Below, piece after piece: positions 30,794-39,798 of a DNA stretch of 64,000 nucleotides. The stretch comes from an uncultured Pseudomonadales bacterium (GTDB taxonomy: Bacteria > Pseudomonadota > Gammaproteobacteria > Pseudomonadales > Azotimanducaceae). The stretch covers positions 82,122 through 146,121 of the forward strand of contig CAMYJX010000004.1 of assembly GCA_947258825.1 (NCBI GenBank), given 5' to 3'. Position 1 is the stretch's first letter. Each line of letters opens with the position of its first letter. The notes beneath the pieces are model-generated. The model worked only from the letters and a program-made list of their open reading frames with translations. It did not search any database and had not been told where the DNA came from. The position numbers were made by a program, and so were the translations under genes.

Positions 30794-31817
30794 GCGGAAA
30801 TTTCTCTGGCTCTGTCTGTTCTCGTCAGGTTTCGCCCTGGTCGTCGTGATATTGGGCGCCTATACGCGACTGGCGGACGCGGGTCTCGGATGCCCGGACT
30901 GGCCCGGTTGCTACGGCTTTCTGACGGTTCCCGATGCCGAGCATGAAGTCGTCCGGGCGGCGGAGCGATTCCCCGATGCGCCCCTGGAGCAGGACAAAGC
31001 CTGGTGGGAGATGATACACCGCTACTTTGCAGGAACCCTGGGCCTGCTGATTCTCGGCATCGCCGCGGTGGCGGTGGTCAGCGCCAGGCAACAGGCGCCA
31101 GATTCGCCCCCGGGTAACCAGCATTCGGAGGCAGCTCAGCGGCTGCCCCTCAAGCTGCCTCTGTTTCTGCTGCTGCTGGTGATCTGTCAGGCGGCCTTTG
31201 GCGCCTGGACGGTCACCCTCAAGCTCTGGCCGCAGATTGTTACCGCCCATCTGCTGGGCGGGTTTGCGACCCTGTCTCTGCTGTGGCTGCTTTGCCTGCG
31301 CCTGGGGCTCTTCCGCGGTGCGTGGGTACCGGCGCGGTTAGGACCACATGCTCTGGTGGCCCTGCTGGTGGTCGTTGCGCAGATTGCGCTGGGAGGCTGG
31401 GTGTCCTCCAACTATGCGGCGCTGGCCTGTCCGGATTTCCCCACCTGTCACGGCGACTGGTGGCCCGCCATGGAGCTGAAAGAGGGCTTCAACGTTGCCC
31501 AATCGGTGGGACCCAACTATCTGGGCGGCCAGCTGGAAAGCGATGCCAGGGTTGCCATTCAGTTTACCCACAGGCTTGGCGCGCTGGTGGTCTTCCTGGT
31601 TGTCGGCGCGCTCATCTGGCGTTTGTGGCAGGCCCGCTCACCCATGGCCCTGCCCGTCGCCGCGCTCCTGGCGGGCCAGATTCTGCTGGGCATCCTCAAC
31701 GTCGTGCTGATGCTGCCGCTGGATATCGCTACCGCACACAACGCCGTAGGTGCCCTGTTGTTGGCCTCCCTGGTTACAGTAAACTATCGCGCCTTTCGTG
31801 ACGGACGGAACTCATGA
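30786..31817 (+). CDS. ctaA: heme A synthase CtaA
   Basis: Oxidises the C8 methyl group of heme O to give heme A. The 343 residues show two four-helix halves with paired histidines (EMIHRYFAGTLG, QIVTAHLLGG, IQFTHRLGALVV, TAHNAVGALLL). The cysteine loops ADAGLGCPDWPGCYGF and ALACPDFPTCHGDWWP are also present. The TTG start at 30786 overlaps the preceding gene by eight bases, and the stop overlaps ctaB. Confidence 0.95.
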   Translation: MARRKFLWLCLFSSGFALVVVILGAYTRLADAGLGCPDWPGCYGFLTVPDAEHEVVRAAERFPDAPLEQDKAWWEMIHRYFAGTLGLLILGIAAVAVVSARQQAPDSPPGNQHSEAAQRLPLKLPLFLLLLVICQAAFGAWTVTLKLWPQIVTAHLLGGFATLSLLWLLCLRLGLFRGAWVPARLGPHALVALLVVVAQIALGGWVSSNYAALACPDFPTCHGDWWPAMELKEGFNVAQSVGPNYLGGQLESDARVAIQFTHRLGALVVFLVVGALIWRLWQARSPMALPVAALLAGQILLGILNVVLMLPLDIATAHNAVGALLLASLVTVNYRAFRDGRNS

Positions 31818-32743
31818 GCGAAGCCACGGCCCAGATCACCAGCTGGCGAGACTATCTGGAGCTGACAAAGCCTCGGGTTGTTCTGCTTATGCTTCTCTGC
31901 GCGCTGGTCGGCATGTTCCTCGCGGTGCCGGGCATGGTGCCGCTGGACATCCTGGTGTTCGGCCTCACGGGAATTGCGCTGGTTGCCGGATCCGCTGCCG
32001 TCGTCAATCATCTCGCCGATGCGCACATCGATGCCCGCATGGCCCGTACGGAACATCGTCCTGTGGCCACTGGGCGCGTCGGTTTTGCCCAGGGGCTGGC
32101 GTTTTCAGCCCTGCTGGGTGGTGCTGGTATGGCGATCCTGTATTTTCTGGTCAACCCGCTTACCGCCTGGCTGAACCTTGCGTCCTGGATAGGCTATGGG
32201 CTGGTTTACACGCTGTTCCTGAAGCGGGCTACGCCACAGAATATCGTCATTGGCGGCCTCTTCGGTGCCGCACCGCCTCTGTTCGGCTGGGCTGCGGTCA
32301 GCAACAGCGTCGAGCCCGGCGCGCTGCTGCTGGTGCTGATCATCTTCGCCTGGACACCGCCGCATTTCTGGGCCCTGGCGCTGGACCGCAAAGAGGAGTA
32401 CGCGTCCGTAGACGTGCCCATGCTGCCGGTGACCCATGGCGAGCCCCTGACGCGGCTGCACATATTTCTTTATACCCTTATCCTGCTGGCTTCCAGCCTC
32501 ATGCCCTTTGCCATCGGCATGAGCGGCTGGCTTTATCTGGCTGGGGCCCTGGCTCTGGGAGCCGGTTTCATCTACTGGGCCGTGGTGCTGCTGATCAACA
32601 GGAACCCCCGGGCCCCGCTGGAAACCTTTCGCTACTCCATCGCCTATCTCGGGCTTCTCTTTGTCCTGCTGCTGGTCGACCACTACTGGCTGGTGGTCAG
32701 CGAGCCCGCTTCTCAATCCCTGCTGGAGTTCACGCCCCTGTGA
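31814..32743 (+). CDS. ctaB: protoheme IX farnesyltransferase (heme O synthase)
   Basis: Adds farnesyl to heme B, the step before CtaA. UbiA-type prenyltransferase with nine helices. The Asp-rich motif region is NHLADAHIDARMARTEHRP and the second is FAWTPPHFWALALDRKEEY. At 309 residues it has the usual length. The ATG overlaps the ctaA stop by four bases. Confidence 0.95.
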   Translation: MSEATAQITSWRDYLELTKPRVVLLMLLCALVGMFLAVPGMVPLDILVFGLTGIALVAGSAAVVNHLADAHIDARMARTEHRPVATGRVGFAQGLAFSALLGGAGMAILYFLVNPLTAWLNLASWIGYGLVYTLFLKRATPQNIVIGGLFGAAPPLFGWAAVSNSVEPGALLLVLIIFAWTPPHFWALALDRKEEYASVDVPMLPVTHGEPLTRLHIFLYTLILLASSLMPFAIGMSGWLYLAGALALGAGFIYWAVVLLINRNPRAPLETFRYSIAYLGLLFVLLLVDHYWLVVSEPASQSLLEFTPL

Positions 32744-33378
32744 CGCCCGTTCGGCTTACCGTCTTTCTCTGCGTCAGCTTCATAGCCGTCGTGGTGGGCA
32801 TGTTCGTCTTCAGCGTGACCCGAACGCCCGTGCTGTCGGAACAGGAATTGCGGGAGCTCGGGGTCTTCATCCTGCCCAGGCCTCGAGAGATCGCCGAAAT
32901 CGATCTTATGACCCAGGACGGGGCGCCCTTTACTGTTGAAGACCTCCAGGGCAAGTGGTCTTACATCTTTTTCGGCTTCACCAACTGTCCGGACATCTGT
33001 CCCACCAGCATGGCGGTCCTGGGACAGGCGGAGCGGCAGTTGCAGACGACGGACCCGGACGCGGCGTCCGGGTTTCAGGGCATCCTGGTTACCGTGGATC
33101 CCGGGCGTGATGATCTGGAAACGCTCGGTGAATATGCACAGGCTTTCTCGCCCCGTTTTCTCGGGGTTGGCGGAGAGCGTGACGCCATTGCCGGGTTTGC
33201 CACCCAGGTGAATGTGGCCTTTGCCCGTATGCCCGGAGAGGACGGCGGATACCAGGTGGATCACACCGCCAACATCGTGATTGTGAATCCTCGTGGTCAC
33301 TATCACGGATTCGCGAAAATGCCGCATCAAGCTGATACCATAGTGGCTTCGTACAGATCGCTGGCTGAGAATTTCTGA
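32740..33378 (+). CDS. SCO1/SenC copper chaperone
   Basis: Delivers copper to the CuA site of subunit II. One N-terminal membrane helix (about 4-26) is followed by a thioredoxin fold with FGFTNCPDICPTSM (Cys83 and Cys87) and the copper-binding His175 in VDHTANIVIVNPRG. The start is GTG 32740, overlapping the ctaB stop. The frame stays open upstream inside ctaB, but that stretch is a shadow. It is the last gene of the cox block. Confidence 0.93.
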   Translation: MTPVRLTVFLCVSFIAVVVGMFVFSVTRTPVLSEQELRELGVFILPRPREIAEIDLMTQDGAPFTVEDLQGKWSYIFFGFTNCPDICPTSMAVLGQAERQLQTTDPDAASGFQGILVTVDPGRDDLETLGEYAQAFSPRFLGVGGERDAIAGFATQVNVAFARMPGEDGGYQVDHTANIVIVNPRGHYHGFAKMPHQADTIVASYRSLAENF

Positions 33379-33431
33379 CCCCCGGCCCGAGTTCGTTTCC
33401 GGGCATAACAGGACGATTTCCAGCGGAAGGT

Positions 33432-33445
33432 GGAGGGAAACCATT
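33432..33445 (+). promoter_or_regulatory. strong Shine-Dalgarno leading to an ATT initiation codon
   Basis: GGAGGG (33432-33437) lies five bases before ATT (33443-33445), the codon that precedes the family N-terminus of EgtB. The SD is among the best in the window. No ATG lies between the sco stop and this point, and the one GTG (33430) is in another frame. Confidence 0.6.
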
Positions 33446-34744
33446 TTAGCGGAGCACTACGCGAGGGTCCGGGAGGCCTCGGAGCAGCTGTGTCGACCAC
33501 TGGAACTCGATGACTACGGCGTTCAGCCCATGGAGGACGCCAGCCCACCCAAATGGCATCTGGCGCATACCACCTGGTTTTTCGAGACCTTTCTTCTGCG
33601 AGCGTTTGACGCCGGCTACCGGCCCTATCACGAGCGCTTTGAATACCTGTTCAATTCCTATTACAACGGCGTCGGCCGACCCTATCCCCGACCGCGCCGG
33701 GGGGCGCTGTCCCGGCCCACGGTCGCCGAGATTTATAGCTACCGACAGCACGTCGATGATGCCATGTGCGCGCTGCTCAATGCGCCTGACGAAGCCATCC
33801 AGGACCGCATAACGCTGGGCTTGCATCATGAGCAGCAACATCAGGAGCTGCTTGTCACGGATCTCAAATACAACCTGGGCAACAACCCGCTGCTGCCTGC
33901 GTATCGTGAGGATCTGCAGGGCGCGGCCCAGTCTCCCGAGAGATGCGTGCCGATGTCGTTCTTCGAGCACCAGGGTGGCGTTGCTGAAATCGGCTCGGTT
34001 GAAGGCTTCTGTTTTGACAACGAGATGCCTCGGCACCGGGTCCTCTTACAGCCTTTCGCGCTGGCCGAGCGACTGGTGACCAACGGGGAGTATCTGGAGT
34101 TCATGGATGACGGTGGCTATCGGAATCCCGATCTTTGGCTGAGCGATGGATGGGCCGCCATCAGCAGCGCGACTGACGAGGTTGGCGCCCACGGGCAGCA
34201 TCCCGTTGAAGCGCGGCTTGCTCCCCTGTACTGGTATCGGGATGGGGACGCGTGGTGTGAATACCGGCTTTCCGGCCCTGCAAGGCTGGATCTTGACGCG
34301 CCCGTCGTTCACGTCAGCTACTACGAGGCGGACGCCTTTGCTCGCTGGCGTGATTGTCGGCTGCCCACCGAGCAGGAGTGGGAGGTTGCGGCCGCAGGCA
34401 TTCCGGTCGCGGGAAACCTTGCGAATGCAGATGTCCTGCATCCGCTTCCGGCTCAACGAGAGTTGCCCCATGGCGCTTCGGATCCAGAAACGCCGGCCGC
34501 TCTGGCGCAGCTGTTCGGCGACGTCTGGGAATGGACTTCCAGCCCCTACGTCGCCTACCCGGGATTTCGCACGCTGGATGGGGCCCTGGGAGAGTACAAC
34601 GGAAAGTTCATGAGCAACCAGATGGTGTTGCGCGGCGGATCCTGTGCCACCCCTCCCGGGCATGTCCGCCCCAGCTACCGTAACTTTTTTTACCCGGGGG
34701 ACAAATGGCAGTTCAGCGGCATCCGCCTGGCGCGAGACCTCTGA
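33443..34744 (+). CDS. egtB: ergothioneine biosynthesis protein EgtB, probable ATT start
   Basis: Iron-dependent sulfoxide synthase joining trimethylhistidine to gamma-glutamylcysteine or cysteine. The DinB-like N-terminal domain has WHLAHTTWFFE and the iron motif HHEQQHQE. The FGE-type domain ends in MVLRGGSCATPP and FSGIRLARD. The first usual start is ATG 33530, but 29 conserved-looking residues (LAEHYARVREASEQLC ... YGVQP) lie upstream of it. Only an ATT fits as their start, and the SD sits correctly before it. That start gives a 433-residue protein, a normal length. The gene follows sco and precedes egtD by 58 bases. Confidence 0.92.
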   Translation: MLAEHYARVREASEQLCRPLELDDYGVQPMEDASPPKWHLAHTTWFFETFLLRAFDAGYRPYHERFEYLFNSYYNGVGRPYPRPRRGALSRPTVAEIYSYRQHVDDAMCALLNAPDEAIQDRITLGLHHEQQHQELLVTDLKYNLGNNPLLPAYREDLQGAAQSPERCVPMSFFEHQGGVAEIGSVEGFCFDNEMPRHRVLLQPFALAERLVTNGEYLEFMDDGGYRNPDLWLSDGWAAISSATDEVGAHGQHPVEARLAPLYWYRDGDAWCEYRLSGPARLDLDAPVVHVSYYEADAFARWRDCRLPTEQEWEVAAAGIPVAGNLANADVLHPLPAQRELPHGASDPETPAALAQLFGDVWEWTSSPYVAYPGFRTLDGALGEYNGKFMSNQMVLRGGSCATPPGHVRPSYRNFFYPGDKWQFSGIRLARDL

Positions 34745-34802
34745 GCGGCCGTATGGATACCCATGCGCCTGCGCTGCGTAGGCACTGCGTACGCGCACCG
34801 AG

Positions 34803-35579
34803 TTGAGTCTGTTCGATCGGTGTGAGCAGAGCGTTGCGGAGGCCCTGGGCAATGACGCTTGCCTGGTCGAGTACGGCAGCGGGTCCAGCCAGAAAATTCG
34901 AAAAGTTCTGCAGCGGGCGCGTCCGCAGGCCTATGTACCCGTAGACATATCCGCCGAGCACCTTGAAGTGCAGTCGGCCGCGCTGAGCAGAGATTTTCCG
35001 TGGCTTAAGGTTTACCCCACCTGCGCGGATTTCACCCAGCCTTTCAAGCTGCCGGAGCCGGTATCAGAACTGCCGAAGGTAGGGTTCTTCCCGGGTTCCA
35101 GCATTGGTAATTTCGAGCCGAACGGCGCGGTTGGCTTCCTGCGTAATGTCCTTCAAACCCTTGGCCCTGAAGGACAGATGCTGGTCGGCGTCGACCGTAA
35201 AAAGGATGCAGCGGTGCTCGAGGCCGCTTATAACGACTCCCAGGGGGTCACCGCGCGATTCAACTTGAACCTTCTTCATCACATCAATGCCCAGCTGGGC
35301 GCCAGCTTCGAGCCGGACAGCTTCGTTCATGAGGCGCTTTACAACGAGGCCCTCGGTTGCATTCAGATGTTCCTGCGCAGCCGCGTTGCCCAGACAGTGA
35401 TGCTGGGGAACCATGAAATCAGCTTCGCCGAAGGCGAAACCATTCACACGGAAAGCTCTTACAAATATGATCCTGCGGAGTTCATTGAACTTGCCCGCCG
35501 AGGTGGATTCGACACCGAAGACTGGTGGACCGATGAGAACAGTTGGTTTGCCCTTTATCTGTTGCGGGCTGTGCCCTGA
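34803..35579 (+). CDS. egtD: L-histidine N-alpha-methyltransferase EgtD, 5' end missing
   Basis: Trimethylates histidine for ergothioneine. The SAM motif LVEYGSGSSQK, PVDIS, FFPGSSIGNF and the C-terminal HTESSYKYDP are all in place. The frame is open only from 34782, after a TAG at 34779-34781. The first usual start, TTG 34803, falls inside the conserved RTRTEL motif. About 60 residues expected before it, including the YYPT tyrosines, are absent. An ATG at 34753 opens a frame (MDTHAPALRRHC) that could be the original start but is out of frame. This points to a deletion of roughly 150 bases. Activity is doubtful unless the sequence is wrong. Confidence 0.88.
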   Translation: MSLFDRCEQSVAEALGNDACLVEYGSGSSQKIRKVLQRARPQAYVPVDISAEHLEVQSAALSRDFPWLKVYPTCADFTQPFKLPEPVSELPKVGFFPGSSIGNFEPNGAVGFLRNVLQTLGPEGQMLVGVDRKKDAAVLEAAYNDSQGVTARFNLNLLHHINAQLGASFEPDSFVHEALYNEALGCIQMFLRSRVAQTVMLGNHEISFAEGETIHTESSYKYDPAEFIELARRGGFDTEDWWTDENSWFALYLLRAVP

Positions 35580-35592
35580 TCCCGTCTGACCT

Positions 35593-36570
35593 TCAGCCCA
35601 GCTGGCGTTCGTCTACGTAGAAGAAATGCGCGGTATGGTGCGCCACGATGCGCTGGAATTCGTGAGGGTTCTTCGAGCGCGCGATGGATTGTCCCCGAGC
35701 CTTCAATGCCCCCGTCGTGCGAGACAGCCAGAACGCCAGGGCAGCGTAAAGGCAGAACCAAGGGAAGTGCCACAGCTCCTGTTTCTGCAGGGGACGAATT
35801 GCATGGTACGAGCGCAGCAGCGCCATGGCGCGCTCGGGGTCAATCGCCCCCTGCGTGTCCGTGCACCAGTCGTTGGCAGCCACGGCAAGGTCGTAGACCA
35901 GGTACCCCGTTGCGGCGTGATGGAAGTCCAGCACGCCGGTAAGCCCCTGAGCGGAAAAAAGCACGTTGTCGCGGAAGAGATCGCCGTGAATCGGACCCTG
36001 GGGCAGGCTCATTACGTCCTGACGCTCCAGGCCGCGGGCAACTCGTCCAGCCGTGTCTGTCATCAGATCTCCGGCTGCCCACCCGACCCGGCCGACACAC
36101 GCCTGGGCCTTGGCTTCCAGCCACTCCGCATCCCGCGGATAAGGGGGTAGCGGGAATGCCAGCCGGGCCGTTGCAGTGTGAAATCGCGCGGTGAAGCGAC
36201 CCAGCGCTTCAACCTGTCTGGTTGTGGGGTTGTAAGCGTGCTGACCTGGGAGACGCTGACAGAGAAGCATTGGTTTGCCGTCCAGCTTGTTGTAGGCGCC
36301 ACCGTCCCTGTCTCGCACGACCAGCGGTACCGGCAGGCCCGCTTCGACGCACGAATCCAGCAGCGGTACCAGAGACTCCCCCGCGTTGGATGGCTGCTCC
36401 ATCACGGTCAGAACGTACTGGCGTTCTACGCCCTCTTTCTGAGTGGCCAGGAAGTAGTTGCTGTTCTCGATGCCGTTTGCCGCCGGCCAGTAGCGTATCA
36501 GCTGACCCACGTCGTAGCGGTCCACGAGGGCTTCCAGGTGCAGCAGGTCTAGCTTTGTAATGGCGTTCAT
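35593..36570 (-). CDS. thrB: homoserine kinase (APH-fold type)
   Basis: Phosphorylates homoserine for threonine synthesis. It is the aminoglycoside-phosphotransferase-like ThrB of Pseudomonas, not the GHMP type of E. coli. GPIHGDLFRDNVLF is the catalytic loop and GVLDFHHAATGYLVYDLAV the metal-binding segment. Length is 325 residues. The order thrB-DUF2782-polA-engB-cytochrome c4-dsbA matches PA5495 to PA5489. It converges on egtD with 13 bases between stops. Confidence 0.9.
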   Translation of the reverse strand: MNAITKLDLLHLEALVDRYDVGQLIRYWPAANGIENSNYFLATQKEGVERQYVLTVMEQPSNAGESLVPLLDSCVEAGLPVPLVVRDRDGGAYNKLDGKPMLLCQRLPGQHAYNPTTRQVEALGRFTARFHTATARLAFPLPPYPRDAEWLEAKAQACVGRVGWAAGDLMTDTAGRVARGLERQDVMSLPQGPIHGDLFRDNVLFSAQGLTGVLDFHHAATGYLVYDLAVAANDWCTDTQGAIDPERAMALLRSYHAIRPLQKQELWHFPWFCLYAALAFWLSRTTGALKARGQSIARSKNPHEFQRIVAHHTAHFFYVDERQLG

Positions 36571-36600
36571 TTGCCTTAGCCGCGCAGTCGGTGGCGGGGG

Positions 36601-36912
36601 TCAGAATTCGACGATCACCCAGGACGGCACCAGCATATCGGCGCGTTCCAGATTGCCGAAGCCCCTGGTCTGGTCTCGCGGCACCAGGTAGTAAGGCTTA
36701 CCTATCTGGGGCACCACACGAACCATACGCAATTCTCCAGCTTGCCTGAATTCGAATATCGTCCTTTCCTCTTCGGCGATGATGACGATGTCGGGACCCT
36801 TCAGCCCCCCTTCATCAGCAGCAGCGGAGGCCGTCCATGGGAGGGCCGCCGCCAGACACAAGGCCCCGAGCAAGCTGCAACGCTTCCTCCGGGGACTGCT
36901 CCTGGAGCGCAC
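36601..36912 (-). CDS. DUF2782 periplasmic protein
   Basis: Small exported protein of unknown function. An Arg-rich start (MRSRSSPRRKRC) and hydrophobic stretch LLGALCLAAALPW with TASA form a signal peptide. The mature part of about 75 residues includes GPDIVIIAEEERTIFEFR and GKPYYLVP. I chose GTG 36912 (103 aa), preceded by AGAGGGGAG. ATG 36966 would add 18 residues and has no ribosome binding site. It sits upstream of thrB on the same strand and is divergent from polA. Confidence 0.8.
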   Translation of the reverse strand: MRSRSSPRRKRCSLLGALCLAAALPWTASAAADEGGLKGPDIVIIAEEERTIFEFRQAGELRMVRVVPQIGKPYYLVPRDQTRGFGNLERADMLVPSWVIVEF

Positions 36913-37062
36913 GGGCTCCCCTCTGGAGGCTGGGAGTTTCTGGCCGATGTGCTTCACGGGTACCATAGGCGCGAATGGTGACGCAAAGCGATGTACAAGG
37001 CAAAGCGTCCGCAACGGGTTTTTCGTGCAGATGTTTTGGCTGACTTTCAGGGAGATTGAATA

Positions 37063-39798
37063 ATGGCGGCGAAGCGCCCAGCTGATGCAGGTTCCGAGGC
37101 CCAGGCCCCCGTCATCCTCGTCGATGGTTCGTCCTATCTGTTTCGCGCCTACCACGCGCTGCCGGCGCTGACCGCATCGGACGGCACGCCGACGGGTGCG
37201 ATCCGGGGCGTCATCGGCATGCTGAGGAAGCTGGTTAAGGATTACCCGGGTAGCGCCATCGCCGTGGTTTTCGACGCCAAAGGCAAGACCTTCCGTAACG
37301 ATCTGTATCCGGAATACAAGGCCAATCGGCCCCCCATGCCGGACGAGCTGCGAGTGCAGATCCAGCCCATCCACGAGATCATTCGAGCCATGGGCCTGCC
37401 CCTCATCGTTGTTCCTGATGTGGAGGCCGACGATGTAATCGGCACCTTGGCCACTCAGGCGACGACGGAGCAGCGGCACACCATCGTTTCCACCAGCGAC
37501 AAGGACATGGCTCAGCTCGTCAGCGATCATGTCACCCTCGTAAACACCATGACCGACACGACGCTCGACCGCGACGGCGTCCTGGAGAAATTCGGCGTTC
37601 CGCCTGAGCGCATCATCGATTATCTGGCGCTCATGGGCGACACCGTAGACAACATTCCGGGAGTTTCGAAGGTTGGCCCCAAGACCGCGGCCAAGTGGCT
37701 CTCTGAATTTGGCAGCCTGGATCAGATTGTCGCGCGGGCGGCGGAGGTAAAAGGAAAAGTGGGTGAGAATTTGCGGTCGAGCCTGGAACAGCTGCCGCTG
37801 TCGAAGGAGCTCACCACCATCAAGTGCGATGTGGATCTAGATCTTGGAATAGGAGATCTGGTGGCGGCGCCGGCGGACGAAGAAGCGCTTGGGGCCCTTT
37901 TTGAAAAGCTGGAGTTCAAATCCTGGTTATCGGAAATCCGGGGCGGTGATTCGCCCGAATCTTCCACCGACGCTCCCGTCGGGAACTCCGCGCGGGATTA
38001 CGAGGTGATCGACAGCGAAGAAAAGCTGAGCCGCTGGGTCGAACGCCTCGAGCAAGCGGAGCTCATCGCCTTCGATACTGAAACCACCAGCGTCAATTAC
38101 ATGGATGCGGAGCTGGTTGGGTTCTCGTTCGCGGTGGAATCAGGCAGCGCGGCGTATCTTCCTGTCGGTCACGATTACGTTGGTGTCCCGACGCAGCTGT
38201 CGTTGAGCGCGGTGCTCGAGCGCCTGACTCCGCTGCTCGAAGATCCGAAGCAAGCGAAGGTCGGCCAGAATCTGAAGTATGACCTCAGCGTGCTGGCCCG
38301 GTATGGCGTTCGGCTTGCGGGTATCCGGCACGACACGATGCTGGAGTCTTACGTGCTGAACAGCGTTTCAGGCCGACACAACATGGATGCCATGGCGCAG
38401 CGCTATCTCGGGCTGGAAACCGTTCACTACGAGGACGTTGCCGGCAAAGGGGCCAAGCAGATCACGTTTGATCAAGTTCCGATCGAGCAGGCGGCCGACT
38501 ATGCCGCAGAAGACGCCGACGTCACCCTGCAGCTGCACCAGACGCTTTGGCCCAGGCTGGAATCAGAGCCCGCACTGCGCAGGGTATACGAGAAAATTGA
38601 GGTGCCCCTAGTACCAGTGCTTTCGCGCATCGAGCGCAACGGCGCCCTGGTGGACGGTGCCCTGCTGGATGAGTTCAGCCGCGAGCTGGGGGGTCGGCTG
38701 CAGGCGCTGACCGAGGAGGCCTGGGCCATGGCCGGGCAGGAGTTCAACCTGGATTCACCGAAGCAGCTGCAAGGGATACTGTATGACAAGCTGCAGCTAC
38801 CGGTGCTGAAGAAAACGCCCAAAGGACAGCCGTCGACGGCGGAGCCGGTGCTGCAGGATCTGGCCCAGGACTACGATCTGCCTCGGCTGATCATGGATTA
38901 CCGAACCCTGGCGAAGCTCAAATCCACCTATTCAGACAAGCTCCCCCTGCAGATCAACCAGAAAACGGGACGGATTCATACGTCTTATCATCAGGCGGTG
39001 ACAGCTACCGGCCGCCTGTCCTCGTCGGATCCAAATCTGCAGAACATTCCTGTTCGGCATGCTGAAGGGCGCCGCATCAGGCAGGCTTTCGTAGCACCTC
39101 CGGGAAAACGAATCGTTGCCGCCGACTACTCCCAGATAGAGCTGCGCATCATGGCCCACCTGTCTCAGGATGAGGGGCTCATGTCGGCATTTGCCGAAAA
39201 TCAGGACATCCATCGTGCCACCGCGGCGGAGGTTTTCGGCTTGAGCCTGAGCGAAGTGTCCGACGAGCAGAGGCGCAGCGCCAAGGCGATCAACTTCGGG
39301 CTGATCTACGGCATGTCCGCATTCGGTCTGTCTCGTCAGTTGAGCGTTTCGCGCGCGCTCGCCCAGGATTACATCGACCGTTACTTCGAGCGGTATCCGG
39401 GTGTCAGGGCTTATATGGACGCGACCCGGGCGCTTGCCCACGACCAGGGCTACGTGGAAACGGTATTTGGCAGACGCCTTTACCTGCCGGAGATCAATTC
39501 CAGCAATGGTCAGCGCAAGCAGGCGGCAGAACGCACGGCGATCAACGCGCCCATGCAGGGTTCAGCCGCTGACATCATAAAGCGCGCGATGATTGAGGTG
39601 GACGAGTGGCTTGCGGGCTCCGGGCTCGACGCGCTGATCATCATGCAGGTCCATGACGAGCTGGTATTCGAAGTGGCGGAAAACCAGGTGGATGAGCTGA
39701 TCAGCGGGGCGACCCAGCGTATGGAGCGGGGAGCCGACCTGAACGTTCCGCTGATTGTGGATACCGGAATCGGCAGCAATTGGGACCAGGCGCACTAG
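37063..39798 (+). CDS. polA: DNA polymerase I
   Basis: Gap filling and primer removal. The 911 residues hold all three domains. The 5' nuclease (about 15-290) has VDGSSYLFRAYHAL and STSDKDMAQL. The 3'-5' exonuclease keeps its catalytic Asp and Glu (AFDTETTS), so it is likely active. The polymerase has DYSQIELR, AKAINFGLIYGMS and QVHDELVFE. AGGGAG lies eight bases before the ATG. The 3' end overlaps convergent engB by four bases. Confidence 0.98.
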   Translation: MAAKRPADAGSEAQAPVILVDGSSYLFRAYHALPALTASDGTPTGAIRGVIGMLRKLVKDYPGSAIAVVFDAKGKTFRNDLYPEYKANRPPMPDELRVQIQPIHEIIRAMGLPLIVVPDVEADDVIGTLATQATTEQRHTIVSTSDKDMAQLVSDHVTLVNTMTDTTLDRDGVLEKFGVPPERIIDYLALMGDTVDNIPGVSKVGPKTAAKWLSEFGSLDQIVARAAEVKGKVGENLRSSLEQLPLSKELTTIKCDVDLDLGIGDLVAAPADEEALGALFEKLEFKSWLSEIRGGDSPESSTDAPVGNSARDYEVIDSEEKLSRWVERLEQAELIAFDTETTSVNYMDAELVGFSFAVESGSAAYLPVGHDYVGVPTQLSLSAVLERLTPLLEDPKQAKVGQNLKYDLSVLARYGVRLAGIRHDTMLESYVLNSVSGRHNMDAMAQRYLGLETVHYEDVAGKGAKQITFDQVPIEQAADYAAEDADVTLQLHQTLWPRLESEPALRRVYEKIEVPLVPVLSRIERNGALVDGALLDEFSRELGGRLQALTEEAWAMAGQEFNLDSPKQLQGILYDKLQLPVLKKTPKGQPSTAEPVLQDLAQDYDLPRLIMDYRTLAKLKSTYSDKLPLQINQKTGRIHTSYHQAVTATGRLSSSDPNLQNIPVRHAEGRRIRQAFVAPPGKRIVAADYSQIELRIMAHLSQDEGLMSAFAENQDIHRATAAEVFGLSLSEVSDEQRRSAKAINFGLIYGMSAFGLSRQLSVSRALAQDYIDRYFERYPGVRAYMDATRALAHDQGYVETVFGRRLYLPEINSSNGQRKQAAERTAINAPMQGSAADIIKRAMIEVDEWLAGSGLDALIIMQVHDELVFEVAENQVDELISGATQRMERGADLNVPLIVDTGIGSNWDQAH

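Noticed and set aside
31798-32739. Upstream extension of the SCO frame through ctaB
   Set aside because: The extension is Arg/Gly/Ala-rich noise; the GTG at 32740 fits the family start and overlaps the ctaB stop.
34803-34805. TTG taken as the true start of a naturally short EgtD
   Set aside because: It lies inside a conserved motif, has no ribosome binding site, and the missing part includes substrate-binding residues.
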